Positions 28,101 to 36,549 of a stretch of 64,000 nucleotides of DNA are shown here, in pieces. The stretch is from Bacteroidales bacterium. GTDB taxonomy: Bacteria > Bacteroidota > Bacteroidia > Bacteroidales > UBA932. The translations under genes and the position numbers were made by a program. The DNA is taken from the NCBI GenBank assembly GCA_022648685.1, contig JALCMW010000002.1, positions 124,001-188,000 on the forward strand, written 5' to 3'. The first letter of the stretch is position 1, and every line of letters starts with the position of its first letter. A model generated the notes under the pieces. It saw nothing but the letters and a program-made list of their open reading frames with translations, ran no database searches and had not been told where the DNA came from.

Positions 28101-28451
28101 TCCGAGGGCCGTTACTATGACCTCATCAAGTTTTTCGGAATTGGGTTTGAGAATAATCTCGTAAAATACGGCTTTTCCGACACGTACTTCCAGATCGGAA
28201 TAGCCCATGAATTGTACTTTCAGAACATCCCCTACACTGGCCTTGACTGTAAATTTACCGTCCAGATCAGTGACATCGGCAATATTCTTGCCTTCGACAA
28301 CTACGGATGCACCTGTCAAAGGTTTGGACTTGTCTGTGTCATAGACAATTCCCTTGATCTGGGTCTGAGCGTAAGCGTTGATACCGCTTAAAGACATAAA
28401 GAACCAGATAAGGCTGATCAAAAGACACGATTTGAATAAAGATTTGATCAT
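25155..28451 (-). CDS. SusC-like TonB-dependent receptor
   Basis: A 1098-residue receptor. A signal peptide ending NAYAQ is followed by a carboxypeptidase-regulatory-like domain (KGIVYDTDKSKPLTGASVVV), the TonB-box region (EVIVTALGMKREKRSLGYA), a plug with SALFVVDGVPIN and DDIASVTVLKGAAATALYGS, and a large beta-barrel ending in an aromatic strand. It imports polymers or oligomers across the outer membrane with SusD. It lies in an operon after a metallophosphoesterase lipoprotein (29-bp gap) and before SusD (4 bp). The GPPG-type neighbourhood of sugar enzymes is absent, so a phosphodiester substrate is proposed. Confidence 0.95.
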   Translation of the reverse strand: MIKSLFKSCLLISLIWFFMSLSGINAYAQTQIKGIVYDTDKSKPLTGASVVVEGKNIADVTDLDGKFTVKASVGDVLKVQFMGYSDLEVRVGKAVFYEIILKPNSEKLDEVIVTALGMKREKRSLGYAATDVSGDQLNSVQNSNWLSGMEGKVAGIQFNKSSGPLGSTKVIVRGESSLDGNSSALFVVDGVPINSGSVSNASGSGYSNQDNPIDFGDGASDINPDDIASVTVLKGAAATALYGSRAGDGAIIITTKSGLAGKGIGVTYSTQFTADVSGYWPDFQTEYGPGTDLGLDEYNFWTPDYNSEGLSRHYSRYAFGEKYDASKMRFQYDGMNWDTMMAERTPWVYQDDWYTGIFRTGWTWDNSLSLQGGNGKGTSVRLSFKTTKNEWVLPNTGYDRKSIALSFKTKVNKYINLTTNVNYYMTDSDNMPSSGYSNNSVVYQLAWGETNTPMQAYKDEYFLGRWNADTFSNNTDLLVGKNNYYNPYRVLYEMTNTEDKDRIFGSVGLNINLWKKKLTLDIKSGMDMTNEFRTQRKPFYTYNYPQGWYREQSNFLVEFNTDFMLKYTDSFFADRLTLTAGFGGNDMTYNRRSWKYTIDKLSVENVYEPLNYPSGTLPDYSSYRSQKVVNSLYGLVSLGWDDWAYLDLTARNDWSSTLSPGNWSYFYPSVSASILVDKVAHFQDYIPEISFLKLRLSWANVGKDTDPYSISYGYTSTDFAGGYRPGATYPDYYLKPENVETWEAGMEAKFLKNRIGFDVALYRSDITNQIYDVPYDYITGAKYYTKNIGLIRNKGIEVSANFVPVRTRDWKWSINVNASKNIGVLKRMYDGWDNANPHQEDYGTTIGSRLFVYDYVGKTMGQLWGKGLAKAPAGSYYLDASGNKVDCSGQVILSSSTGLPSFSDELQYYGNVNPKWLGGFSTSLKWKNLTVGATFSAQLGGKTYSVTAAVLGYQGKLKNTLEGRNDGLVASGVNVIGTDTDGNSICQVNSTITTDVEKYYSTLAANRYNFEEYIYDNSFLKMKELTVSYDIPSKLIKKTKVLQGISISAYATNLFCITDYPFYDPEVSGMNGSNLKRGIESGSFPMSRSYGANIKLKF

Positions 28452-28480
28452 GATTGGTTAATATTAGTTAATAATAGGGT

Positions 28481-30424
28481 TTATTTATTTAAATATGCAT
28501 CTGTTGAAAAAGCTTTCGGCCTTTCCATATTTTCAGTATAAACGTTACCGAAATCATCCTTTACAGTAATCACAAGATCATCCGTAGCATTGGCAGCGGT
28601 AGCCTTGAAAAAATGCGGCGATAGTTCGGTAATGAACGAAGGAGCTGAAGTAATGCCGGAAGTGTTGAATCTTTTTACAGTAAGTGCGGCAATATGCAGC
28701 GGATCGTATGCCATTACCTGTGTTACGGCAAGGGGAGTTCCATTTTCGGTAATGGAAATGCTCCATTCGGGATCCCAATTCCAGACATTCACGAGGACAT
28801 TATTATCGGAATTCTTCGGATATGCATCCATATAAGGCTTGAACGAACTTTCCAGGGAAGAAGGCATATTTGGAACATCGGCCATCGTAAAAGAAACGTT
28901 GTTCAAATCATAAGAACGGAACTGGTAATTCTCATCCCATCCTGTACCTTTATATCTCCAATTGATATCGGTACCGTCGAAATTCCATATTGCATATCCT
29001 CCAGGAGAACCGTCGATGCAGATATGCAGCCCCGGAGTCAGTTTGTCAGACCACCACCATGAAGCGCAGATCGCAGCGGTGTTATGTTCGAATATATTCC
29101 CACCGGTGTAAATCCTGTCTACATTATAATTCGCATGTACATGGCCTGTTATGAAATGCACTTTGTAATTTGCGAATTCATTCAGAAGATCGGTGGTATT
29201 AGTCAGATCATATTTGAATGTAGTAGCCGAAGACGGGGAGAATATAGGAGCATGTGTAGTGACCACTATCGGTGTGGAAGTGCTGACATATGAAAGATCT
29301 TTCTTTATCCAATCCAGTTCTTCGCCGGTCATTGTCTTTTTATAAGTACGGCTGCCTGTTCCGTCATTGGTACAATAGATATCGTCCAGAACTATAAAAT
29401 GGATTTTTCCTATATTGAAAGAGTAATATGTCGGAGCGATGTCCCTGACATACTTTGTAGCCGTATTGAAATCGCCTGCTGCATCCATATCATTGTCATG
29501 GTTGCCCATGGTATGGAAAATCTCGAGATCTTTTATCTGGGAATTGATGTCCCTGAGATATTGAGGGAAATAATAGGAATTTGAATACCAATAAAGATCC
29601 CATGTCATGTCACCCAAAGTGATTCCATACATCTTAGTCCCACTGTGGGATGTCATGTAATCGTTGAGATCATCCGTGAATTTGAAGAACTGGTTGCGGT
29701 CTTCATTCCTGTCAGCAAGATGGATGTCGCCCAATACAAAAAGAGTGAATTTGTCATTTTGCACCTTTGAAAGGGCAAAATCGGCACGCTCCGCAACACT
29801 TGCATCTTCCGTAAGAGATTGATGGAATTTAGGCAGAATACCGTCCGACGAAACTTCGTATCCGCTCGGCACGGATATGAATACATAACCCCATTTCTTC
29901 TCCGACTTGAAATTGTAAATGCCATCCTTATCGGTGGAGGTAACCGAAACACCGTCGGATACAACAACATCCGGAATCCCGACACCGTCGCATTCCACAA
30001 TACCGTAGACATTGCAGCCTTCTTTGGGCGTAAGTTCGACATCTGAGACTATGTTTATCGTAACCTTTCCGAGAGTCTTGCTATCGTCATCCCGCTTGAT
30101 GATAAAGGTATAATAACCGGACGTGAAATCTTCCGGTATGCTGAAACTGAACGAACTATCGGTAACGGCAGTAATCTTGCATTGTGTATCCGTCCCGCTT
30201 GCAGATCTGAGAATAACCAGGTCTGTGGACGCAGGACCTTTCTTGGCTAGAACGGAAAGAGTTATGGTTCCTCCCTTTACGACATTGATAGTACTCGGAA
30301 GTGTGACTCCCGAAACATTGAAATCATCATCAGGATTATCTTTCCCCCCGTTTCCGCCTCCGCACGATGCGACGGATACAACGGAAAAGAGAAAAGCAAG
30401 AACATAATAAAAAAACTTTCTCAT
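28481..30424 (-). CDS. Metallophosphoesterase lipoprotein with N- and C-terminal beta domains
   Basis: A 647-residue surface lipoprotein (MRKFFYYVLAFLFSVVSVASC, lipobox VASC). An Ig-like domain (about 25-125) and a MetallophosN-like domain precede a calcineurin-like phosphoesterase. Its metal ligands are complete: GDIH, GDMTWD, GNHD, THAP and GHVHAN. A MetallophosC-like domain with WNWDPEWSI follows. Such enzymes hydrolyse phosphomonoesters or diesters. The start at 30424 is preferred because the upstream seven codons do not improve the signal peptide. It lies between glpT and susC in one operon. It could free phosphate from, or trim, the imported ligand. Confidence 0.88.
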   Translation of the reverse strand: MRKFFYYVLAFLFSVVSVASCGGGNGGKDNPDDDFNVSGVTLPSTINVVKGGTITLSVLAKKGPASTDLVILRSASGTDTQCKITAVTDSSFSFSIPEDFTSGYYTFIIKRDDDSKTLGKVTINIVSDVELTPKEGCNVYGIVECDGVGIPDVVVSDGVSVTSTDKDGIYNFKSEKKWGYVFISVPSGYEVSSDGILPKFHQSLTEDASVAERADFALSKVQNDKFTLFVLGDIHLADRNEDRNQFFKFTDDLNDYMTSHSGTKMYGITLGDMTWDLYWYSNSYYFPQYLRDINSQIKDLEIFHTMGNHDNDMDAAGDFNTATKYVRDIAPTYYSFNIGKIHFIVLDDIYCTNDGTGSRTYKKTMTGEELDWIKKDLSYVSTSTPIVVTTHAPIFSPSSATTFKYDLTNTTDLLNEFANYKVHFITGHVHANYNVDRIYTGGNIFEHNTAAICASWWWSDKLTPGLHICIDGSPGGYAIWNFDGTDINWRYKGTGWDENYQFRSYDLNNVSFTMADVPNMPSSLESSFKPYMDAYPKNSDNNVLVNVWNWDPEWSISITENGTPLAVTQVMAYDPLHIAALTVKRFNTSGITSAPSFITELSPHFFKATAANATDDLVITVKDDFGNVYTENMERPKAFSTDAYLNK

Positions 30425-30445
30425 ATATGAAACTATAAAAAACAT

Positions 30446-31870
30446 TTAAGAATTTTCAGCGATCTTTTTTTCGCTTTTCCATGTAGAAGCGCACAAAAGA
30501 CCGGCTATGACACTAGCAACAGAAAGCATCATGAAGGTAACATGCCAACCGGCATCCTGGGCAACAGTACCCATCAGAAGTTTCGAAAGGATTGCATCAC
30601 CGAAGAGATATCCGAACAGGCCTACGAAGCCGGCTGCAGTTCCGGCAGCATTCTTCGGAACAAGATTCAGTGCCTGTATCCCTATCAGGGCGACAGGGCC
30701 GTAAATACAGAATCCTACGAGAATAAGCGCGAAATATATCAACACTTTGGAAAGCGAAGCATAAGCAGCGGGAGCAGCCTGGGCATTCACGAAAAATCCG
30801 GCGATATTACCTGCCTGCCAATACATTAAAGTTCCGATAAGAACAAGACTCATGAATATCACGTTAGGAGGAGTACATCTTCCCTTGAAGAATTTCGCGG
30901 AAATCCATCCGCAAACGATAGTTCCCGGAATACCTGCATAATTATGGAGAGCAAAAGCAAGATTGCTTTCGGACGGTGACATAAGACCGGATTCCTGTAG
31001 ATATATCGGGGCCCAGTCTCCTACTCCGTAACGCACCATATATACAAACGCATTGGCCAACGCTATTATCCACAAAAATTTGTTTTTGAAGACATAATCC
31101 ACGAACAAGTTTTTGAAAGGAATCTTTTCGTCATCCTTGACATTGGTTTTGACCCCTGAATAGTCGTGCCTGTAATCATTTATTGAAGGAAGACCGCAAG
31201 ATTGCGGCGTATCCCGCAAAGCCCACCAGCAGAACACTGCTATCACCAAAGCTATTATGGCCGGGAATATGAATGCCCCCCTCCACGTCTGGCTGAAGCC
31301 CATACTCAAGAGGATCGTCATTCCCAATGTCGAAAGAAGTCCGAGAGTGCCACCTCCCAATGTGTGGGAAGTATTCCATACAGACATTTTGAAACTACGT
31401 TCGTTCTGGGAAAACCAGTGGGCCATTATACGTCCGCAGGGAGGCCAGCCCATACCGGAAATCCACCCGACGATAAGCATCAGGACGAATATCATAGCTA
31501 CATTGATAGTAGTATTGGCACCGAAAGGAAGAAGGCCCGTTACTATCATTGTCACTGCAGCCAGAACCAGACCGATAACCAAAAATTTTCTGGCATCCGA
31601 ACGGTCGGAGATACTGCCCATTATGAATTTACTGAAAGCATAAGCAATTGAAACCGCGGACATAGCGATTCCTATCCCCTCTTTGTCGATAAGGCCGCTG
31701 TCGAGCATGCCCGGAGCAGCCAGGGACAAATTTTTACGCACCAGATAATAACCGGCATAGCCGAGAAATGCACCCAGGAAAACCTTGATTCTCATGGACT
31801 TGTAAACTTTCGGAATTTTATCTTTCGGAAGTAATGGCTTCGAAGCCGGCGGATCCAAATACCTTGACAT
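30446..31870 (-). CDS. glpT: GlpT-family organophosphate transporter
   Basis: A 474-residue major-facilitator protein of the organophosphate:phosphate antiporter family with 12 predicted segments. It shows the N-terminal FLGAFLGYAGYYLVRKNLSLA signature split over helix 1, GMGWPPCGRIMAHWF, and SMGFSQTWRGAFIFPA. GlpT exchanges sn-glycerol-3-phosphate for phosphate across the inner membrane; hexose-phosphate relatives exist, so substrate is probable rather than certain. The ATG at 31870 is chosen because the upstream extension begins inside the promoter. It is the first gene of the operon that includes the phosphoesterase and SusCD genes. Confidence 0.87.
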   Translation of the reverse strand: MSRYLDPPASKPLLPKDKIPKVYKSMRIKVFLGAFLGYAGYYLVRKNLSLAAPGMLDSGLIDKEGIGIAMSAVSIAYAFSKFIMGSISDRSDARKFLVIGLVLAAVTMIVTGLLPFGANTTINVAMIFVLMLIVGWISGMGWPPCGRIMAHWFSQNERSFKMSVWNTSHTLGGGTLGLLSTLGMTILLSMGFSQTWRGAFIFPAIIALVIAVFCWWALRDTPQSCGLPSINDYRHDYSGVKTNVKDDEKIPFKNLFVDYVFKNKFLWIIALANAFVYMVRYGVGDWAPIYLQESGLMSPSESNLAFALHNYAGIPGTIVCGWISAKFFKGRCTPPNVIFMSLVLIGTLMYWQAGNIAGFFVNAQAAPAAYASLSKVLIYFALILVGFCIYGPVALIGIQALNLVPKNAAGTAAGFVGLFGYLFGDAILSKLLMGTVAQDAGWHVTFMMLSVASVIAGLLCASTWKSEKKIAENS

Positions 31871-31906
31871 CACAAAAAGGTCGTTAGTTTTAAAATTAAT
31901 ATCAGG

Positions 31907-31914
31907 CAAATATA
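31907..31914 (-). promoter_or_regulatory. -7 promoter box for glpT-SusCD operon
   Basis: TATATTTG on the minus strand, 37 bp upstream of the GlpT ATG, matches TAnnTTTG. A TTTG (plus-strand CAAA at 31932-31935) lies 17 bp upstream, a slightly short spacing. Confidence 0.55.
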
Positions 31915-31983
31915 GTAAAAATATTTCGTTTCAAAATTTTTTTCAGTTTCGAAATGAAAGAATCACATATCGGAAAATAATGT

Positions 31984-31991
31984 TAACTTTG
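31984..31991 (+). promoter_or_regulatory. -7 promoter box for kdgK-eda
   Basis: TAACTTTG matches TAnnTTTG and lies 33 bp before the ATG at 32025. Its start site would leave a leader of about 27 nt. Confidence 0.5.
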
Positions 31992-32024
31992 TATTCGTAT
32001 AAACTTATTATAAATAAGAACGAT

Positions 32025-33062
32025 ATGCCAAAAATTATCACTTTCGGAGAAATAATGTTGAGATTATCGGCTCCGGGATATCTCAGATTCGCCCAGGCCA
32101 AACAATATGATGCCACATTCGGCGGCGGAGAAGCCAATGTTGCTGTCTCTCTGGCGAATTTCGGAATGGATACCGAATTCGTAACAAGATTTCCGGACAA
32201 TGATATATCGAAAGCCTGCATACAGGAATTGCACTCTTTTGGAATCGGAACGAAACACTGTATTTTCGGAGGTGACAGGCTCGGAATTTATTTCCTCGAA
32301 AACGGAGCCGTATCCAGAGGCAGCAAAGTCATTTACGACAGGTCACATTCATCCGTCTCGGAAATAGAACCGGGAATGATTGACTGGGATACAGTATTCA
32401 AAGACGCCGACTGGTTCCATTGGACAGGAATAACACCGGCCATAAGCCATGGAGCTGCGCAAGTATGCAAAGAAGCGATAGAAGCTGCAAACAGGCGCGG
32501 CATAACTGTTTCGTGCGACCTGAACTTCAGGAAGAAGTTGTGGAAATATGGAAAAACCGCGGCTGAAGTGATGCCGGAACTGGTCAAAGGATGCGATATC
32601 ATTCTTGGCAATGAAGAAGACGCCGAAAAAGAATTCGGCATAAAACCCGAAGGATTCGATGCCGGGCATACCGGAGGGGAAATCGACCAGAAGAGATTCA
32701 CTAGTGTATGCAGACAACTCATGGAAATGTTCCCCCGATGCAAAAAGACGGCGATAACACTCAGAGGCTCCGTAAATGCCAGCCACAACACATGGGGAGG
32801 CATACTTTACGACGGGAAGACATTATATGAATCGAAACGTTACGACATAACCCATATAGTCGACAGAGTCGGAGGAGGAGATTCCTTTATGGGAGGGCTC
32901 ATATACGGATTGATTACATATAAGGATGACGGAAAGGCCCTTGAATTCGCGGCCGCCGCTTCATGTCTCAAACATACCATATTCGGCGACTTCAACAGAG
33001 TGACCGTAAACGAAGTCGAAAACCTTATGGGGGGCGATGCATCCGGAAGAGTTTCCAGATAA
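32025..33062 (+). CDS. kdgK: 2-dehydro-3-deoxygluconate kinase (PfkB family)
   Basis: A 345-residue sugar kinase. The PfkB marks are an N-terminal GEIMLRLSAPGY (KdgK-like), GGGEANVAVSLANFG, and the C-terminal DRVGGGDSFMGGLIYG carrying the catalytic Asp. It phosphorylates KDG to KDPG in uronate and Entner-Doudoroff catabolism. The next gene (35 bp) is KDPG aldolase, which confirms the pathway. The start MPKIITFGEIM at 32025 is chosen over an in-frame upstream ATG that overlaps the -7 box. It is divergent from glpT. No uronate lyase is present in the window. Confidence 0.9.
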   Translation: MPKIITFGEIMLRLSAPGYLRFAQAKQYDATFGGGEANVAVSLANFGMDTEFVTRFPDNDISKACIQELHSFGIGTKHCIFGGDRLGIYFLENGAVSRGSKVIYDRSHSSVSEIEPGMIDWDTVFKDADWFHWTGITPAISHGAAQVCKEAIEAANRRGITVSCDLNFRKKLWKYGKTAAEVMPELVKGCDIILGNEEDAEKEFGIKPEGFDAGHTGGEIDQKRFTSVCRQLMEMFPRCKKTAITLRGSVNASHNTWGGILYDGKTLYESKRYDITHIVDRVGGGDSFMGGLIYGLITYKDDGKALEFAAAASCLKHTIFGDFNRVTVNEVENLMGGDASGRVSR

Positions 33063-33097
33063 TAATTTTCTAAGAGTTTCCAGATAATTTTTACCAT

Positions 33098-33772
33098 ATG
33101 GCACAATTTACAAAACTACAGACACTTACCGCAATACGGGATACTGGGATCGTTCCTGTTTTCTATAACGGCAATCCCGAGATCGCAAAAAACGCAGTCA
33201 AAGCCTGTTATGAAGGCGGCATAAGGGCTTTCGAATTTACAAACCGCGGGGATTTCGCCCATGAAATTTTCGCCTCCCTCGTCAAATTCGCAAAGAAAGA
33301 ATGTCCCGGCATGATAATGGGGGCCGGGACGATAATAGATGCTCCAGCCGCTTCACTTTACATACAGTCCGGAGCTAATTTCATTGTCGGACCGCTTCTC
33401 AATCCTGACATAGCCAAGCTATGCAACCGCCGCGGAATCCCATATACACCGGGATGCAGCACGGTCAGTGAAATCGGATTCGCACAGGAACTGGGATGCG
33501 ATCTGTGCAAAGTATTCCCTGCCGGAAGCGTTGGCGGTCCGTCATTCATAAAAAACATACTTGGACCACTGCCATGGACTATGACACTGGCTACAGGAGG
33601 AGTGGATACTTCGGAGGAAAATCTTTGCTCATGGGGCAAATCCGGAGTAACGTGCGTAGGGATAGGTTCCAAATTATTCAGGAAAGAAATAATCGAAGCC
33701 GGGAACTGGTCGGAAATCAGCGACACCTGCCGTTCCTCACTTAAGTATTTCGCAGAAGGAAAAAATCGGTAA
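33098..33772 (+). CDS. eda: KDPG aldolase (2-dehydro-3-deoxyphosphogluconate aldolase)
   Basis: A 224-residue class I aldolase. The catalytic Glu sits in GIRAFEFTNRGD (Glu46). The Schiff-base Lys is in CKVFPAGSVGG (Lys138). GAGTIIDAPAA and TPGCSTVSEIGFA are also conserved. It splits KDPG to pyruvate and glyceraldehyde-3-phosphate. Paired with kdgK, it completes KDG degradation. Two inverted repeats follow before grpE. Confidence 0.93.
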   Translation: MAQFTKLQTLTAIRDTGIVPVFYNGNPEIAKNAVKACYEGGIRAFEFTNRGDFAHEIFASLVKFAKKECPGMIMGAGTIIDAPAASLYIQSGANFIVGPLLNPDIAKLCNRRGIPYTPGCSTVSEIGFAQELGCDLCKVFPAGSVGGPSFIKNILGPLPWTMTLATGGVDTSEENLCSWGKSGVTCVGIGSKLFRKEIIEAGNWSEISDTCRSSLKYFAEGKNR

Positions 33773-33779
33773 GAGGATT

Positions 33780-33863
33780 ACTGACATATTGTCAGTGATT
33801 CTCAATGGCAGATAATTTGCTGATGGGAGATACGCTTGCCGGTCCGCAACAACAGCCGGCAAG
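33780..33863. repeat. Two inverted repeats between eda and grpE
   Basis: ACTGACA-TAT-TGTCAGT (33780-33796) is a perfect 7-bp palindrome with a 3-nt centre, right after the eda stop. CTTGCCGG (33835-33842) pairs with CCGGCAAG (33856-33863) over a 13-nt loop. Neither has a T-run, so they may be operators or weak terminators rather than classic ones. They do not match the CIRCE heat-shock operator. Confidence 0.4.
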
Positions 33864-33942
33864 TATATTAATATGTGTCATAGTGTCAAGCTATAGCCTT
33901 ATTACTGTATTCGCATAAAAAGATAATAAAATTCAGTATCAT

Positions 33943-34593
33943 ATGTTTACGCAGAAAGAAGACGAAAAGAAACAGGAAGAAAAGAAAGAAACGGAAACAA
34001 CGAAAACGGAAACGACCGAGAAGAAAGACTCGCCGGAAAACGCCGAAAAGAATCATAAATCATCTAATCCCAGATTCTCCAGGAAAAATGAAGACAAAAA
34101 AGTCAATGCCGACAAGCAGAAAGACAAAATAAACGAACTGGAGAAACAGATAGCCGAACTCAAAGAAAAAGTTGCGGGGGAAAAAGACGATTATGTCAGA
34201 CTGATGGCTGAATTCGAAACATTCCGCAGAAGGTCTGCTGAAGAAAGGCTGTCATTGGTAAATTCCGCGTCTTTGGATACTATCAAAGGCCTTTTGCCGA
34301 CACTGGACGACTGCGAGAGGGCAATGGACTTGTTAAAGGACGCAAAGGACAGTTCCTCTGCAAAAGAAGGGACCGAACTTATTTACAACAAATTATTCGC
34401 ATATCTGAAAACGAAGGGGTTGGAAATCATCAAGGCAAAAGGGGAAAAATTCGATACCGATTTCCACGAAGCGGTAACTAATTTTCCTGTAAATGAACCG
34501 GAAAAGAAAGGCACTGTCATAGATGTCATACAAACGGGTTACACGCTCAACGGCAAAGTCATAAGATACGCGAAAGTGGTAGTCGGAGCCTGA
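33943..34593 (+). CDS. grpE: GrpE nucleotide exchange factor
   Basis: A 216-residue protein. An extremely Lys/Glu/Thr-rich disordered N-terminus (to about 60) is followed by a coiled coil (INELEKQIAELKEKVAGEKDDYVRL), the conserved AEFETFRRRSAEER, and a beta-rich C-terminal half with EKFDTDFHEAV and KGTVIDVIQTGYTLNGKVIRYAKVVV. GrpE drives ADP release from DnaK. It lies 51 bp upstream of dnaJ, a common pairing in Bacteroidales; dnaK is elsewhere. Confidence 0.95.
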   Translation: MFTQKEDEKKQEEKKETETTKTETTEKKDSPENAEKNHKSSNPRFSRKNEDKKVNADKQKDKINELEKQIAELKEKVAGEKDDYVRLMAEFETFRRRSAEERLSLVNSASLDTIKGLLPTLDDCERAMDLLKDAKDSSSAKEGTELIYNKLFAYLKTKGLEIIKAKGEKFDTDFHEAVTNFPVNEPEKKGTVIDVIQTGYTLNGKVIRYAKVVVGA

Positions 34594-34644
34594 CCGCGAT
34601 TCTTTCAGCGATAATAGCATATCTGGTTTAAGGAGAAAAAGAAA

Positions 34645-35832
34645 ATGGCAGACAAAAGAGATTATTACGAAGTACTGGGAGTAGGAAAAGAGGCATCCGC
34701 GGATGAAATAAAGAATGCGTACCGCAAACTCGCCATCAAGTGGCATCCCGACAAATGGGTTAACGGAACCGAATCCGAGAAAAAAGTTGCCGAAGACAAA
34801 TTCAAGGAAGCCTCCGAAGCATATTCCGTTCTCAGTGATCCCGATAAAAAGAGTAAATATGATAAATTCGGATTTGCAGGAGTGGACGGACAGTCCGGAC
34901 CGGATTTCAGCGGAGGATTCGGCAATCTGAACGACATACTTAACGATCTCTTCGGAGGAGGATTCGGAGGGTTCGGAAATTTCGGAGGATTCAGCGGATT
35001 CGGAGGATTCGGAAACGACAGCGGAAGGACACAGCAAAGGATTTACAAAGGAAGGGATATCCGAACAAGGGTAAAACTTACGCTGGAAGAGATTTCCACC
35101 GGAGTGGAAAAAGATATAACCCTGGAGAGGAATGTACCCTGTCCTGACTGTAAAGGACGCGGAGCAAGAAACTCATCCGATATAAAAACATGTCCTACAT
35201 GCCACGGAAGCGGACAAGTGCAGCATATTACTTCCGGATTTTTCGGACGTACCGTAACATATTCGGTCTGCCCGCAATGCGGAGGAACCGGGAAAATCAT
35301 TTCCAATCCATGCAGGACCTGCAACGGAACCGGACTGATACGTAAAAAAGAAACTGTAAAAGTAAAAATACCGGCAGGTGTCGAAGACGGTATGCAATTG
35401 ACTATAAGAGGAGCCGGACATGCAGCTCCTCACAACGGCGAGAACGGGGATCTTTTGGTTGTAATAGAAGAGATGGCTCACCCGCAACTTAAGAGAGACG
35501 GAAGCAACCTTTTCTATTCCTGCATAATATCGGTAATGGACGCCATATTGGGATCGGAAATAACAGTTCCTTGCCTTGACGGAAATTATAAAATAAAAAC
35601 GGAACCCGGGACGCAGTCCGGAACTATCGTCAAGTTAAGGGGGAAAGGTCTGCCTTCGGTAAGGAGTTCCGGAAAAGGAGACTTGTACGTAAAGATAATG
35701 GTCTGGATTCCGAGGAAACTCAGCAACAGTGAAAAAGGCCTCTTCGAATCTATAAGGAACAATTCCACTTTCGAACCGAATCCGAACAGGGATGACAAAA
35801 ATCTTTTTGACAAAGAAAAAAACATATTCTGA
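34645..35832 (+). CDS. dnaJ: Chaperone DnaJ
   Basis: A 395-residue type I J-protein. The J domain (about 5-75) has the HPD motif. A Gly/Phe-rich linker follows (about 88-125). The zinc domain has four CxxCxGxG motifs ([32 protein letters not shown]). The C-terminal substrate domains come next. A short insertion follows HPDK in the J domain ([11 protein letters not shown]). It works with DnaK and the GrpE encoded just upstream. Confidence 0.96.
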   Translation: MADKRDYYEVLGVGKEASADEIKNAYRKLAIKWHPDKWVNGTESEKKVAEDKFKEASEAYSVLSDPDKKSKYDKFGFAGVDGQSGPDFSGGFGNLNDILNDLFGGGFGGFGNFGGFSGFGGFGNDSGRTQQRIYKGRDIRTRVKLTLEEISTGVEKDITLERNVPCPDCKGRGARNSSDIKTCPTCHGSGQVQHITSGFFGRTVTYSVCPQCGGTGKIISNPCRTCNGTGLIRKKETVKVKIPAGVEDGMQLTIRGAGHAAPHNGENGDLLVVIEEMAHPQLKRDGSNLFYSCIISVMDAILGSEITVPCLDGNYKIKTEPGTQSGTIVKLRGKGLPSVRSSGKGDLYVKIMVWIPRKLSNSEKGLFESIRNNSTFEPNPNRDDKNLFDKEKNIF

Positions 35833-35849
35833 TTTTTTAGTCATATTTC

Positions 35850-35880
35850 TTTGACAAAATAAAAATAATAGCTACATTTG
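35850..35880 (+). promoter_or_regulatory. Strong promoter of rplS
   Basis: TTTG at 35850-35853 and TACATTTG at 35873-35880 are 19 bp apart, an exact match to the Bacteroidetes -33/-7 consensus. Transcription from about 35887 gives a 65-nt leader before the ribosomal gene. Confidence 0.75.
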
Positions 35881-35951
35881 CAGTCCTGTAAACAGCAACC
35901 TCTTGTGATCCTGGATATGAGATGCATAACGTTGCACAAATATTTATAATT

Positions 35952-36365
35952 ATGAATTTGATTCAAGTGGCAGAGCAGGCTTTTGTTAACGAGGCCGCCG
36001 CTTCATACCCGAAATTCAAGGCCGGTGACACTATCACCGTAACCTACAAGATTAAAGAGGGTGATAAGTTCAGACTCCAGAACTTCAGAGGAGTTGTAAT
36101 GGGCATCAAGGGTGCAAGTCCATTTACAAAGACATTTACAATCAGAAAGATTTCAGGCGGAATAGGCGTGGAGAGGATTTTCCCTTTCAATTCCCCTTTC
36201 ATCAATTCCATCGAGTTGAACAAGATCGGAAAAGTACGCAGAGCCAAGATCAATTATCTCAGGAATCTTTCCGGAAAGAAGGCAAGGATCAAGGAGAAAA
36301 CCAGAGTGATCTTAGCTGCCGAAAACAACAGTGCTTCCGAAAACGGAGAAACTGCAGAAGCTTAA
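35952..36365 (+). CDS. rplS: 50S ribosomal protein L19
   Basis: A 137-residue ribosomal protein. KFKAGDTITVTYKIKEGDKFRLQNFRG carries the family pattern, with GGIGVERIFPFNSPFI and the basic KIGKVRRAKINYLRNLSGKKARI near the C-terminus. The start MNLIQVAEQAF at 35952 fits the family; an upstream ATG at 35922 lacks conservation. It is followed after 37 bp by tRNA-Arg, with a small GCGGAT/ATCCGC hairpin between them, so the two may be co-transcribed. Confidence 0.96.
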   Translation: MNLIQVAEQAFVNEAAASYPKFKAGDTITVTYKIKEGDKFRLQNFRGVVMGIKGASPFTKTFTIRKISGGIGVERIFPFNSPFINSIELNKIGKVRRAKINYLRNLSGKKARIKEKTRVILAAENNSASENGETAEA

Positions 36366-36402
36366 GCAATAAAATACAAGCGGATAACTGAAATCCGCAA
36401 AC

Positions 36403-36476
36403 GGCCCCTTAGCTCAACTGAATAGAGTATTTGACTACGGATCAAAAGGTTATAGGTTTGAATCCTATAGGGGTCA
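36403..36476 (+). tRNA. tRNA-Arg (ACG)
   Basis: A full cloverleaf. Acceptor GGCCCCT pairs with AGGGGTC (one G-T). D-stem GCTC/GAGT, anticodon stem TTTGA/TCAAA with loop CTACGGA (anticodon ACG), and T-stem ATAGG/CCTAT with loop TTTGAAT. Discriminator A at 36476; CCA is not encoded. Confidence 0.93.
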
Positions 36477-36477
36477 C

Positions 36478-36519
36478 AAAAAACCGCCATTTCATTAAAT
36501 AGTGAATCGGCGGTTTTTT
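36478..36519 (+). terminator. Terminator after tRNA-Arg
   Basis: AAAAAACCGCC (36478-36488) pairs with GGCGGTTTTTT (36509-36519), an intrinsic terminator with a U-rich tail. Confidence 0.88.
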
Positions 36520-36549
36520 CCATATATTGCATAATAAAATCTCACCGAT

